Below are positions 8,931-17,335 of a stretch of DNA of 64,000 nt, one piece after another (position 1 is the stretch's first letter; each line of letters begins with the position of its first letter). The position numbers were made by a program, and so were the translations under genes. The DNA lies in contig NC_020302.1 in assembly GCF_000341345.1 (NCBI RefSeq), positions 2,770,075-2,834,074 on the forward strand, written 5' to 3'. This stretch comes from Corynebacterium halotolerans YIM 70093 = DSM 44683. Lineage in GTDB: Bacteria; Actinomycetota; Actinomycetes; Mycobacteriales; Mycobacteriaceae. The notes beneath the pieces were generated by a model. That model was not told the DNA's origin. It ran no database searches and saw nothing but the letters and a program-made list of their open reading frames with translations.

Positions 8931-10142
8931 CTATTCCCGTCCGTCCCGGCGTTCCGTCTCCGACTCGCCGGCCACGCGCGCCGCAGCCTCGAGCAGCATC
9001 CACCCCGAGAGCTGGACGGACAGGTCACGTTCGGCGATGCGGACCATCCCGATCGCCTCCGGCAGCGTGGACGGGCCCAGGCTGTAGTTGTGGGGCAGCC
9101 GGGCGTCCGCGGTCCAGTCGGTGGCGAAGACCGGCAGGCCGTCGACCTCCAGGCGGTGATTCCACACCGATTCCGCGGAGGCGGTGACCAGGCGGGCGGC
9201 GATCTTCCTGGTCGCGCGGTTGGCCGGGCTGTCCGTGGGCAGGCGCACCGCGACATCGGCCAGGTAGCGGGCGAGGATGCCCTTGAACAGCCCGCCGTCG
9301 CCCTCACCGGTCTCCCAGTCGATCACGCCGGCAGGGGTGGCCATGTACGAGGCGATCGACTGCACGATGCTGCGGACGTGGATGAGGTAGGGCATGGAGT
9401 CGTCGGCGCGCACCGCGTCGTCATAGCCCTCGATTTTCTCGTCGTGCCCGAAACCGGCGCGTTCACGCAGCTTGAGCGCGATCTCCAGGCAGGCGCCCAG
9501 CACCACACCCTGGCAGTAGGGGTGGATGTCGCGCACCAGCTCCGGGCCGTGCATGCGCATCCGCAGCCCGTCCATGACCAGGCCGTCGTCGTCGATGAGG
9601 TGGTCGAAGATCCAGTCGACGATCGAGACCGCCTGGTCGAGACGTCCCGTGCGCGCCATCATGATCGCGGACGGTCCGTTGCTGGGCACGTTGTAGAACG
9701 TCTCCCCCTTCCGCCACGGCAGCACCCCGGTCAACCCGTCGATGCCGGCCATGATGTCCTGCTCCAGCGGGTCCAGCACCTTCGGCCGCCGGATCTTGCT
9801 CAGCCGGCCCGCGCGCGCGAGCGCCAGCGTCAACCAGGCCTTGTCGTCGTAGTACAGGTTGGAGGTCAGCTTCCCGAGGTTGCGCAGCCGGATGCCCCGG
9901 ATGGTCTCCCGGATGCGGTCGCGGCGGCCCTGGGTGGTGCGGCGCCGGGCGGCGTCGATGAGGCAGTCGAGGTAGTGCGCCTGCCACCAGTAGTGCCAGT
10001 GGAAGAAGAGCTTCTCCTTCGTGGTCGGCGGCCAGCTGACGACCGCCAGATTGGTGCGCGGTATGCCCCACACCCGGCTGGCGTGGCGGTCGTTGATCGC
10101 GGCCTCCGCGAGGTCCGCACGATGGGCCCATTTCTCTAGCAC
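8931..10142 (-). CDS. Glycoside hydrolase family 76-like protein, no signal peptide
   Basis: A 403-residue protein starting with GTG. Trp- and Tyr-rich repeats of an (alpha/alpha) barrel are visible: LFFHWHYWWQAHYLDCLID (about 46-64) and LTSNLYYDDKAWLTLALARA, where the Asp-Asp pair matches the catalytic pair of GH76 alpha-1,6-mannanases. Later come PSNGPSAIMMARTG and PYCQGVVLGACLEIAL. GH76 enzymes normally act outside the cell, but this N-terminus (MLEKWAHRADLAEAA) has no signal peptide, so a cytoplasmic role or a non-mannan substrate is possible. Homologues sit beside the aldolase gene in other corynebacteria. Confidence 0.8.
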   Translation of the reverse strand: MLEKWAHRADLAEAAINDRHASRVWGIPRTNLAVVSWPPTTKEKLFFHWHYWWQAHYLDCLIDAARRRTTQGRRDRIRETIRGIRLRNLGKLTSNLYYDDKAWLTLALARAGRLSKIRRPKVLDPLEQDIMAGIDGLTGVLPWRKGETFYNVPSNGPSAIMMARTGRLDQAVSIVDWIFDHLIDDDGLVMDGLRMRMHGPELVRDIHPYCQGVVLGACLEIALKLRERAGFGHDEKIEGYDDAVRADDSMPYLIHVRSIVQSIASYMATPAGVIDWETGEGDGGLFKGILARYLADVAVRLPTDSPANRATRKIAARLVTASAESVWNHRLEVDGLPVFATDWTADARLPHNYSLGPSTLPEAIGMVRIAERDLSVQLSGWMLLEAAARVAGESETERRDGRE

Positions 10143-10194
10143 AGTGGTTCCGTCGCTCCTGATGGTCGGGTTGTTACCCCATCGTAATTAAAAC

Positions 10195-10863
10195 TCACCA
10201 GGAACGGCCAAGATCCGCGTGCTGTCTCACCCACGTGTGCATGGCGATGCCGGCCGCCACCCCCGCGTTGATGGAACGCGTCGATCCGAACTGGGCGATT
10301 GAGCAGGTCATCAGGGACCCCTCGGCGGCCTCGGGGCTGATACCGGGGCCCTCCTGACCGAACAGCAGAAGGCACTCGCGCGGCAGCTCGACGGTCTCCA
10401 GTGGCACGGCGCCGGGGGTGTTGTCGATGGACACGACCGTGAGATCGTTGCGGAGCGCCCACACCAGCAGCGAGTGCACGTCCGGGTGGTGCATGAGGTG
10501 CTGGTAGCGGTCGGTGACCATCGCCCCGCGGCGGTTCCAGCGTCGACGGCCGACGATGTGCACGGTATCGACGGCGAAGGCGTTGGCGGTGCGCACCACG
10601 GTGCCGATATTGGCGTCGTTCTCGAAGTTCTCGATGGCGATGTGCAACGGGTGCCGACGGGTGTCGATGTCCGCGACGATCGCCTCGCGGCTCCAGTACC
10701 GGTACGCATCGACGACGTTGCGGCGGTCGCCCTCGGCGAGCAGCTCGGCGTCGTAACGCGGATCGGCGGGCAGCGGCTGACCGGGGTACCGCTGTTCCCA
10801 GGGGCCGACGCCGTGGCGGCCCTCACCCCACTCAGTGGGGCCCTTAGTCGAGTCCGAGCTCAT
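10195..10863 (-). CDS. TrmH/SpoU family rRNA or tRNA 2'-O-methyltransferase
   Basis: A 222-residue SPOUT-class methyltransferase. Its motifs are in order: IENFENDANIGTVVRTANAF (motif 1), LLLFGQEGPGISPEA (motif 2) and IAQFGSTRSINAGVAAGIAM (motif 3), which together form the knotted SAM-binding site. It methylates the ribose of an RNA nucleotide; the target cannot be told from sequence. Start ATG 10863 lies inside the last 20 bp of pyrE, so the two are translationally coupled. A longer in-frame start at 10929 would run through pyrE and is rejected. Confidence 0.88.
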   Translation of the reverse strand: MSSDSTKGPTEWGEGRHGVGPWEQRYPGQPLPADPRYDAELLAEGDRRNVVDAYRYWSREAIVADIDTRRHPLHIAIENFENDANIGTVVRTANAFAVDTVHIVGRRRWNRRGAMVTDRYQHLMHHPDVHSLLVWALRNDLTVVSIDNTPGAVPLETVELPRECLLLFGQEGPGISPEAAEGSLMTCSIAQFGSTRSINAGVAAGIAMHTWVRQHADLGRSW

Positions 10864-11407
10864 CGAGTCCGAGCAGGTAGCGGTACTCCAGGCCCTCGGC
10901 GCGAATGACCTCGTCGGCACCGGTGGCACGGTCGACGACCGTGGCGACGCCGACGACCTCGGCGCCGGCCTCGCGCAGCGCGGTGACGGCGGTGAGCGGG
11001 GAATTGCCGGTGGTGGTGGTGTCCTCCACGACCAGCACCTTCCGGCCCACGATGTCCGGCCCCTCGATGCGGCGCTGCATGCCGTGCTTCTTGGCCTCCT
11101 TGCGCACGACGAATGCGTCGATCCCGCGGCCTTCGGCGTGCATGACGGAGGTGGCCACCGGGTCCGCGCCCAGGGTCAGGCCGCCGACGGCGACGAAGTC
11201 CCAGTCGGCGGTCAGCTGGCGCAGCAGGGTGCCGATGAGCCGGGAGGCGCGGTGGTGCAGGGTGGCCCGCCGCAGATCGACGTAGTAGTCGGCCTCCTTG
11301 CCCGAGGACAGGGTGACGCGGCCGTGGACCACGGCGAGCTCCTTGACCAGCTCGGCGAGTTCGGCGAGCTGGGTGGCATCGATTTCGGGGGCATCGGTGC
11401 GGCTCAT
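10844..11407 (-). CDS. pyrE: Orotate phosphoribosyltransferase
   Basis: A 187-residue type I PRTase that makes OMP from orotate and PRPP in pyrimidine synthesis. The PRPP loop VLVVEDTTTTGNSPLTAV (about 122-139) is intact and the catalytic-loop region FVVRKEAKKHGMQRRIEG precedes it. ATG 11407. It overlaps the TrmH gene by 20 bp and follows the Pro/Glu-rich protein gene with a 36-bp gap, so an operon is likely. Confidence 0.95.
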   Translation of the reverse strand: MSRTDAPEIDATQLAELAELVKELAVVHGRVTLSSGKEADYYVDLRRATLHHRASRLIGTLLRQLTADWDFVAVGGLTLGADPVATSVMHAEGRGIDAFVVRKEAKKHGMQRRIEGPDIVGRKVLVVEDTTTTGNSPLTAVTALREAGAEVVGVATVVDRATGADEVIRAEGLEYRYLLGLDELGLD

Positions 11408-11443
11408 GAGGACTCCTTGGTCGTGACTTGGTTCGGATCCAGA

Positions 11444-12862
11444 CTAGCGGTCGCCGTCGTCGTCGAAGATGGACGGCCCCCTGCTCAGGTCCCGGGGCAT
11501 GCGGGTGCCGCGGAACTGTCCGAACGGGTCGGTCTCCGCGCCGTCGGCGATGGCCTCGACCTCGTCGGCGCCGATCGCACGCGGTTCGACCACGCCGCGG
11601 GTCTCCGCGCGGACGCGGGTGGGCATCTCCAGGGGTTCCTCCGGGCGGACGACCAGCGGCCGGGCCAGCGGCTCAACCTCCTCGGGGTGCTCGCGGTCCA
11701 CGGGCACCGGTTCCCCGGGCGGCGCCATCCGGCGGGTCGGGTCGAGGTCCTCCACGTGCAGGATCTGCGCGGCGGAGGGCCGCGGGGGCAGGACGCGGGC
11801 GGCGTCGGCCAGCAGCGCCAGCGGGGCCAGCATCGCCTCCCAGTCGCCGGAGTGGGATCCCTTGTCCGTCTGGGCCAGCACCCAGTCCGACTCCATCCAC
11901 ACGGCGGTGACCACCTCGGGCAACGCCGACAGCGCGGTCGTCACCCGCTTGTCGATGAGCCGCTCGGCGGGGCCGGACTCGGTGGCGAAGATGTGGAAGT
12001 CCCCGATCGTACGCACCACGATGAGGTCGTCCGAGGGCTGGTGGTCCTCGAAGGATTCGCGACGGAAATCCACCACCACACCCGAGGCCCCGCCCCGGCG
12101 CACCGCCATGACGTTGACCCCGCCGAGGTCCATGAGCACCATCTCGTGGCCGAAGGCCTCGCCGCGGACGATGTCCCGGGCGGCGGCGCCACTGGCCGCG
12201 GCACCACGTGCCCACTCGTCGTTGAGGTACTCATCGGAACGGAGGAAGTCGAAGCCCTTCTCCGTGGCCCACGCACGACGCTCGCGACGCAGGGAGCCCG
12301 GCAGCAGCCCCGAGGCCCGGTGCGACTTCGCGGACCTGGCCGGACGCTGGGACTCTTCCTCCTCGTCCGGTTCATCGTCGGGGCCGGGTGCAGATTCCGA
12401 TGTCGGTTCGGGCTCCGGTTCCGGGTCGGGTGCGGGTGCGGGTGCCAGCTTCGGCTCCGGAACGGATTCGGGTTCCGGTGCAGGTTCGGGGCCGGGATCC
12501 GGCTCGGGCCGCGGGACAGATTTCGTTTCCGGCCCCGGTTCAGGAGGCTCCGGGCCCGGCTCGAACTCCTGCGACACGGCGGTCTTCGGGTTCTCCTCCG
12601 CCGTCTCCTCGACCTCGACGTCGAGAGGCTCGTCATTGTCCGAGGGAGCAACCTCCTCCGGCTCGGGTTCCGGGCCCGAGTCCGACTCCTGTCCAGCCGA
12701 CTGCGGCTGTGGGGCCGCGGCCGTCGACTGGTCGGAACGCTTGTTCTGCGTCGGCTGGGCGCGCCGGCTGCGCTGCCGGGCATCAAAATACCACAGCAGG
12801 GCGGCCGCCAGGACGGCGAGCGCGGCGAGGACGAATGCGAGAGTGGCCATCAGAGTAGACAT
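11444..12862 (-). CDS. N-terminally anchored Pro/Glu-rich protein
   Basis: A 472-residue protein. One hydrophobic segment at residues 5-24 (MATLAFVLAALAVLAAALLW) acts as an anchor or uncleaved signal. A low-complexity region at about 55-175 is built of Pro-Glu and acidic repeats such as PEPEPEPTSES. The C-terminal 290 residues look globular, with MVLMDLGGVNVMAVRRGG and VVVDFRRESFEDH. No enzymatic motif is recognised. Start ATG 12862 is used; the longer frame from 12880 only adds six residues. Corynebacteria have a hypothetical membrane-associated protein at this place. Confidence 0.75.
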   Translation of the reverse strand: MSTLMATLAFVLAALAVLAAALLWYFDARQRSRRAQPTQNKRSDQSTAAAPQPQSAGQESDSGPEPEPEEVAPSDNDEPLDVEVEETAEENPKTAVSQEFEPGPEPPEPGPETKSVPRPEPDPGPEPAPEPESVPEPKLAPAPAPDPEPEPEPTSESAPGPDDEPDEEEESQRPARSAKSHRASGLLPGSLRRERRAWATEKGFDFLRSDEYLNDEWARGAAASGAAARDIVRGEAFGHEMVLMDLGGVNVMAVRRGGASGVVVDFRRESFEDHQPSDDLIVVRTIGDFHIFATESGPAERLIDKRVTTALSALPEVVTAVWMESDWVLAQTDKGSHSGDWEAMLAPLALLADAARVLPPRPSAAQILHVEDLDPTRRMAPPGEPVPVDREHPEEVEPLARPLVVRPEEPLEMPTRVRAETRGVVEPRAIGADEVEAIADGAETDPFGQFRGTRMPRDLSRGPSIFDDDGDR

Positions 12863-12907
12863 TAGTGCGCCACCACGCACTTTTCGCGGTGTGGGTGCAG
12901 CTGGTTT

Positions 12908-13738
12908 CTACTCGCCGCGCTCGACGGGGTTGGTACGGTCCGCGCTCCACTGCGACCAGCCGCCGATGTAGTGCGCAGCACCGGACAGCCCGACCTGCTC
13001 CATCGCGAGAAGCAACAGGGCCGAGTGATTGCCGGAGCCGGAGTAGACGATGACGTTCTCCCCGGAGGTCACGCCAGCCCGCTCGAAGCGTTCCCGGATC
13101 TCGTCCCGGCTGCGGAGCGTGTTGTCGTCGTGGCACAGGTCGCGCACGGGCACGTTGACCGCGCCGGGGATGTGGCCGGCTTTCAGATCGAGGACCTCGC
13201 GGTGGCCGGCGAAACGACGGGCCTCGCGGGCGTCGAGAAGCAGTCCGTCGTGGGCGCGGACGTCGTCGATGGTGGCCACAGGCAGCTGACCGGCGGAGAC
13301 CTTCGCGTCGCCCGGCGCGGTGATGTTGCCGGGGCCACCGACGACCGGGTATCCCTCGTGTTCCCAGGAGGGTAGGCCACCGTCGAGGACGGTGACGTTC
13401 TCGAGCCCCGCCCACCGGAGGACCCACCAGGCGCGGGCGGCGTACAGTCCCCGCCCCTCGTCGTAGACGACGACCCGACTGCCCTGGTCGAGGCCCCACT
13501 TCCCGAACCACCGCTGCAGGTGCCCGGGATCCGGCAACGGGTTGCGGCCGGCGTGCGAGCCCGGGACACCCGCGAGAGCCGTCGACGGGTCGCAGAACAG
13601 GGCGGTGGGGATGTGCTCGGACTCGAACATCCGGTACCCGGCCCCCTCCCCCGGGGCCCAGTGGGAGGCGAGAAGAGTGATCTTCTTGCCGTGGTAGACG
13701 GCTTCTCGGAGGTCGGTGGCGGACACGAGGTTATTCAT
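12908..13738 (-). CDS. Rhodanese-family sulfurtransferase with Ser at the catalytic Cys position
   Basis: A 276-residue protein with two rhodanese domains. The N-terminal domain has LLASHWAPGEGAGYRMFESE and HIPTALFCDP. The C-terminal domain has LLDARE-type (GLLLDAREARRFAG) and HIPGAVNVPVRDL motifs and the active-site loop ENVIVYSGSGNHSALLLLAM. In thiosulfate or 3-mercaptopyruvate sulfurtransferases that loop reads C-G-S-G, with Cys carrying the persulfide. Here the aligned residue is Ser, so normal sulfur transfer is doubtful. ATG 13738 is chosen because the sequence upstream is a non-coding repeat. Confidence 0.85.
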   Translation of the reverse strand: MNNLVSATDLREAVYHGKKITLLASHWAPGEGAGYRMFESEHIPTALFCDPSTALAGVPGSHAGRNPLPDPGHLQRWFGKWGLDQGSRVVVYDEGRGLYAARAWWVLRWAGLENVTVLDGGLPSWEHEGYPVVGGPGNITAPGDAKVSAGQLPVATIDDVRAHDGLLLDAREARRFAGHREVLDLKAGHIPGAVNVPVRDLCHDDNTLRSRDEIRERFERAGVTSGENVIVYSGSGNHSALLLLAMEQVGLSGAAHYIGGWSQWSADRTNPVERGE

Positions 13739-13830
13739 GGCCGCGATTTTAGGCGCCCCCAACAACTCGCGCAGAAATGGCGATTCCGCTGGGAGGCAGG
13801 CGGTGAGGACACTATTTAGCTTGTGCCGGT

Positions 13831-13878
13831 GACAAATTGAGCGCGTTGAAACATGACCAACTTCACCGAAGACGCGGA
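13831..13878 (-). repeat. Intergenic repeat, copy 1
   Basis: Read on the minus strand it contains CGGTGAAGTTGGTCATGTTT followed by CAACGCGCTCAATTTGTC. It differs from copy 2 at only a handful of positions. Confidence 0.7.
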
Positions 13879-13964
13879 CGCAGCCGCCCCGGAAACCCGA
13901 AACCGGCCCCACCGGGAACACCGTTCCACTGAACCCCTCGGCCAGCCGCCGCACCCACCTTCCC

Positions 13965-14013
13965 GACAAATTGGGCAGGTTAAAACATGACCAACTTCAC
14001 CGAAAACGCCGAC
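13965..14013 (-). repeat. Intergenic repeat, copy 2
   Basis: On the minus strand: CGGTGAAGTTGGTCATGTTT, then TAACCTGCCCAATTTGTC. It lies 134 bp from copy 1 in the same orientation and resembles the element at 29301-29355. Confidence 0.7.
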
Positions 14014-14204
14014 CAAACCACAGAAACCCGTGGATCCTACCGTCCCGTAGGCCTGGGACGAAGTCCGTCCGGGACAGCCTGTGGACAACTCGCCGAACTC
14101 CACAGAAAAGACGCAGGGGCCGGAGTCTGCCCTGGATGAACCGGCCTTGTCAACTACCTTTCACTGCAGAAGATGGCGGGCAATGATGTAGTGAGGGGGA
14201 ACAG

Positions 14205-15176
14205 GTGCCGGGGGATCTTCTTCAGGCCGGGTCGACTGACCTGAGGCAACTCATCAAGAATCAGCACGGGATGATCTGTCCGAGGGACCAGACTCATCTG
14301 ACAGATATCGGAACCAGATTGCGGTCCCTGTTGAAGAAAGGCGTCCTGACCAGGCTTGAACGTGGCGTGTACATCCCGTCCATCTCCCTGGCGGGGATCG
14401 AGGACTGGGAGCACTACCGGTACCGGAGCCTGGCGTTGGGGCATCATCACGGAAAGATCCTCGGCGGGCTGTCCGCCGCTGCGGTCCACGGGCTCTGGCT
14501 GGTTGACTCGGCGCCATCGGAACTGGAGTTTTATCGTCCGCACGGCGACCGGGTGGGGCGGGGTCTCGGCTACCGTCAGCTGCACGGGCGGCTCCCTCCA
14601 CAGCACGTCAGCGAGATCGCCGGTATCCGCGTGACGAGTATTGCCCGAACCATCGTTGATCTGGGACGATACCACGGCTTCAGCGCCGCGTTCGTCGCCC
14701 TGAGCGCGGCCCTGGCCCACAACAAGTGCAACCGGAGCGACGTCCTCCGCATCACCGAGAAACTGAATCTCCACGGGACGAAGGAGCTTCCCCGGATTCT
14801 CGAACGGGCGGCCGGGAATCTGGATTCCGCGCTGGAGGCGATCTTCCATGCGCAGGTCGTCTATTACGGGGACTTCGATGTCATCCCGCAACTGCGGGTG
14901 GTGGTTGACGGCCGTACCTACTTCCTGGATTTCGCGGTGAAAGGGACCCATGAATCCGTCGAGTGTGACGGGATGGAGAAATACGGGCAGTCCCCGGCCG
15001 AACAGAAAAACAAACTCCGCAAGCAGAAACGCCGCGCCGACGACCTGACGCGGACGGGGATCACCAGCAACCACTTCACCTACCGGGAGGTCGTCACGGG
15101 GCACGCCTACCGCACGATGCTCCGGCGACTCGGTCTGCCCGACCGTCCGAACCTGCCCGCCATCTACCTGCCCTAG
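14205..15176 (+). CDS. AbiEi antitoxin-like winged-helix protein with a DUF559/Vsr-like C-terminal domain
   Basis: A 323-residue protein, GTG start with GAGGGGGA 4-5 nt upstream. Residues about 8-65 form a winged helix (RLRSLLKKGVLTRLERGVYI) as in AbiEi-type antitoxins, followed by the linked GLSAAAVHGLW and ITSIARTIVDL-like (VTSIARTIVDLGRYHG) blocks. The C-terminus (about 230-300) has YFLDFAVKGTHESVECDG and QKNKLRKQKRRADDL, where Asp and Glu-x-Asp placed as in DUF559/very-short-patch-repair folds suggest a nuclease fold. No adjacent AbiEii toxin gene is present. Such solitary proteins are common in actinobacteria and their role is unknown. Confidence 0.8.
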   Translation: MPGDLLQAGSTDLRQLIKNQHGMICPRDQTHLTDIGTRLRSLLKKGVLTRLERGVYIPSISLAGIEDWEHYRYRSLALGHHHGKILGGLSAAAVHGLWLVDSAPSELEFYRPHGDRVGRGLGYRQLHGRLPPQHVSEIAGIRVTSIARTIVDLGRYHGFSAAFVALSAALAHNKCNRSDVLRITEKLNLHGTKELPRILERAAGNLDSALEAIFHAQVVYYGDFDVIPQLRVVVDGRTYFLDFAVKGTHESVECDGMEKYGQSPAEQKNKLRKQKRRADDLTRTGITSNHFTYREVVTGHAYRTMLRRLGLPDRPNLPAIYLP

Positions 15177-15413
15177 ATCCAGCCCAGCTCCCGGGCGCGA
15201 GATGGATCGAGGCGGCGATGACCTCGGCCTCCCGCTCGTCAGCGGTGACTCCCCCGCCGCGATCGTCAGCGCGGCCAGATCGGGGTCCAGGAAGCGCCGG
15301 CCCGGGTGCACCGTCCGGATCGCGGTGGCGAACGCCCCGGCGGACAGTGCCCACTTGAGCCCGGGGTGGTCGGCGACCAACCACGCGGAACCGTCCTGCG
15401 GTCGGTACCGCAA
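15173..15413 (-). pseudogene. Remnant of a NarL/LuxR-type response regulator
   Basis: On the minus strand one frame reads ATAIRTVHPGRRFLDPDLAA then LTIAAGESPLT, which is the end of a receiver domain and linker as in DesR/NarL-type regulators. After a frame change the next frame gives ADEREAEVIAAS, the start of the LuxR helix-turn-helix, and a third frame ends RARELGWI-stop, a typical family C-terminus. The receiver start and most of the DNA-binding domain are gone. Its TAG stop and the TAG stop of the convergent AbiEi-like gene share the palindrome CTAG at 15173-15176. Confidence 0.65.
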
Positions 15414-15513
15414 CCCTCTTCCCGGACCGGTCCTATTTCAGGTATTTTTCAATTATTCCGCTTCCGGCGCGCCGGGCGGGGCGTCGACAAGCATCTCTTC
15501 CCAGGAGCCCGCC

Positions 15514-16920
15514 GTGACCAACTTCCACCACGTCCTGGCCAACACCCTGATCGCCAATGTGACCACCAGTTATCTGTGGTTCGCGCTGACGTTCTGGGTG
15601 TACCTGGAAACCCGTAATGTGGCGCTCGCCGGCGTGCTCAACGGCACCTACGTGCTGTTGATCGCCGTCGGTTCGATCTTCTTCGGCTCGGTGGTCGACC
15701 ACAACCGCAAGAAGAACGTGATGATGTTCGCCGCCGTGGCCACCTTCATCGCGTTCACCCTGGCCGCGGGTGTGTGGGCCGGCTGGGTGGATCCCGACGA
15801 CGTCAGCGCCGACGACACCGCCCTCTGGCTCTTCGCCGGGCTCATCCTCCTCGGCGCCGTGGTCGAGCACATGCGCAATATCGCCCTGTCCACCACGGTC
15901 ACGCTCATGGTCCCCGAGGACGGCCGTGACAGGGCCAATGGGCTGGTGGGCGCGGTGCAGGGCGTCGCGTTCTTCGTCACCTCCATCCTGTCGGGGGTGT
16001 CCATCGGGTTCCTCGGCATGGGGCCGACGATGTGGATCGCACTCGGCCTGACCGTGGTGGCACTGGTGCACCTCATCCCGGTGACAATCCCCGAGGAGCG
16101 CATCATCACCGCCGCGGAGGCGCAGGCGGCCGCGACGGAGGGGTCCGAGACGGAGGCCGGTGGCGTGGTGCCCGCCGCCCCACCCACCACGGACGTCGTC
16201 AGCAGGGGGCTGGATCTGAAGGGCTCGCTGGCGGTGATCATGTCGGTGCCCGGACTGCTGGCGCTCATCCTGTTCACCTCCTTCAACAACCTCATCGGCG
16301 GGGTGTACACCGCGTTGATGGACCCCTACGGCCTCGAGCTGTTCAGCCCGCAGGTGTGGGGTGTGGTGCTCGGGGTGACGAGCCTGGGGTTCATCGCCGG
16401 TGGCGCGCTGATCGCCAAGACGGGGCTGGGCCGCAACCCGGTGCGCACCCTCCTGCTGGTCAACGTAGGGGTGGCGGTGCTCGGTATGGTCTTCGGGCTG
16501 CGCGAGTGGTGGTGGCTCTACGCCGGCGGCATCCTCGCGTTCATGCTGACCATCCCAGCGGCCGAGGCGGCGGAGCAGACCATCCTGCAGCGGGTGGTGC
16601 CGTTCCGGCAGCAGGGGCGCGTCTTCGGCCTGGCCATGGCGGTGGAGATGGCCGCCAACCCGCTGTCCACCTTCGTCGTGGCGATCCTCGCCGAGGCCTA
16701 CATCATCCCGTGGATGGCCTCCGACGCCGGACGGGCGGCCTTCGGCTGGCTGCTCGGTGAGGGATCGACCCGCGGCATGGCACTGATGTTCCTCATCTCC
16801 GGGGCGATCATGCTGGTCGTGGTGCTGCTGGCGTTCCTGTCACGGCCCTACCGGAGGCTGTCGGAGTACTACGCGGGGACGAGCCAGGACATCGCCGGCG
16901 CGGCGGGGGCCGCGGAGTGA
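15514..16920 (+). CDS. Major facilitator superfamily transporter
   Basis: A 468-residue inner-membrane protein with about 12 hydrophobic segments in two halves joined by a hydrophilic Ala/Glu linker at about 200-230. The MFS A-loop is recognisable as GSVVDHNRKKNVMMF after helix 2. GTG 15514 is chosen because AGGAG lies 6 nt upstream and the sequence starts at VTNFHHVLANTLIANV, right before helix 1. The 104 codons of open frame upstream overlap the response-regulator remnant and are not coding. Probably a drug or metabolite exporter; the substrate is unknown. Confidence 0.82.
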   Translation: MTNFHHVLANTLIANVTTSYLWFALTFWVYLETRNVALAGVLNGTYVLLIAVGSIFFGSVVDHNRKKNVMMFAAVATFIAFTLAAGVWAGWVDPDDVSADDTALWLFAGLILLGAVVEHMRNIALSTTVTLMVPEDGRDRANGLVGAVQGVAFFVTSILSGVSIGFLGMGPTMWIALGLTVVALVHLIPVTIPEERIITAAEAQAAATEGSETEAGGVVPAAPPTTDVVSRGLDLKGSLAVIMSVPGLLALILFTSFNNLIGGVYTALMDPYGLELFSPQVWGVVLGVTSLGFIAGGALIAKTGLGRNPVRTLLLVNVGVAVLGMVFGLREWWWLYAGGILAFMLTIPAAEAAEQTILQRVVPFRQQGRVFGLAMAVEMAANPLSTFVVAILAEAYIIPWMASDAGRAAFGWLLGEGSTRGMALMFLISGAIMLVVVLLAFLSRPYRRLSEYYAGTSQDIAGAAGAAE

Positions 16921-16927
16921 ACGATCC

Positions 16928-17323
16928 CTATTTCTCCGCCACCTGCGCCACACCCTGGTCCGCCAGACCGCCGAGCCACGCCCGGATCCCCTCTCCCGGA
17001 GCGTCGGGCGCGACGCTGACGGCGAAGAGACCGGGCAGGGACTCCGCCACGGGACAGCCCAGCGCGACCAGGTGGGCGCGTACCGACGCCGCGAAGGGGG
17101 CGTCGACAAGCACGCGCAGGGTGGTGTTGCCGCCGGGGACGACGACGCGGTCGATATGGGGACGACCGTCGACGGTGACACAGGCGACGATGTCGCCGAG
17201 CGCGATGCCCTCGGCGACCACCGGCACGGAGCGGATGATGAAGTGGCCGCCGCCGAGGGCGTCGGCGGCGATCTCCTCGGAGTCGACGCCCGGAGCCTCG
17301 ACGGGGGCGATGAGGGTGATCAT
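16928..17323 (-). CDS. DUF4265-like protein
   Basis: A 131-residue soluble protein. The pattern ALGGGHFIIRSVPVVAEGIA, then LGDIVACVTVDGRPHIDRVV, then a Gly-Asn-Thr-Thr-Leu-Arg-Val strand and ALGCPVAESLPGLFAVSVAP follows the order of DUF4265 family proteins (about 130-150 residues). Function unknown. It converges with the MFS gene, with only 7 bp between the stops, and is 12 bp downstream of the GlgC-like gene on the same strand, suggesting co-transcription. Confidence 0.7.
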   Translation of the reverse strand: MITLIAPVEAPGVDSEEIAADALGGGHFIIRSVPVVAEGIALGDIVACVTVDGRPHIDRVVVPGGNTTLRVLVDAPFAASVRAHLVALGCPVAESLPGLFAVSVAPDAPGEGIRAWLGGLADQGVAQVAEK

Positions 17324-17335
17324 GTCCGCCCCAGT

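Larger units (their letters stand above)
13739..14204. other. 466-bp divergent intergenic region with two diverged direct repeats
   Basis: No gene is supported. The region holds two 48-49-bp direct repeats (13831-13878 and 13965-14013), the palindrome CTGTGGA/TCCACAG at about 14079-14105, and GAGGGGGA (14193-14200), the ribosome-binding site for the following gene. Short frames beginning MTNFTE in both repeats end after 45-50 codons and have no family resemblance. Confidence 0.6.

Noticed and set aside
13851..14140. Two tandem short genes beginning MTNFTE in the repeats
   Set aside because: Their similarity is explained by the repeat itself, the reading frames diverge afterwards, and neither has a ribosome-binding site.
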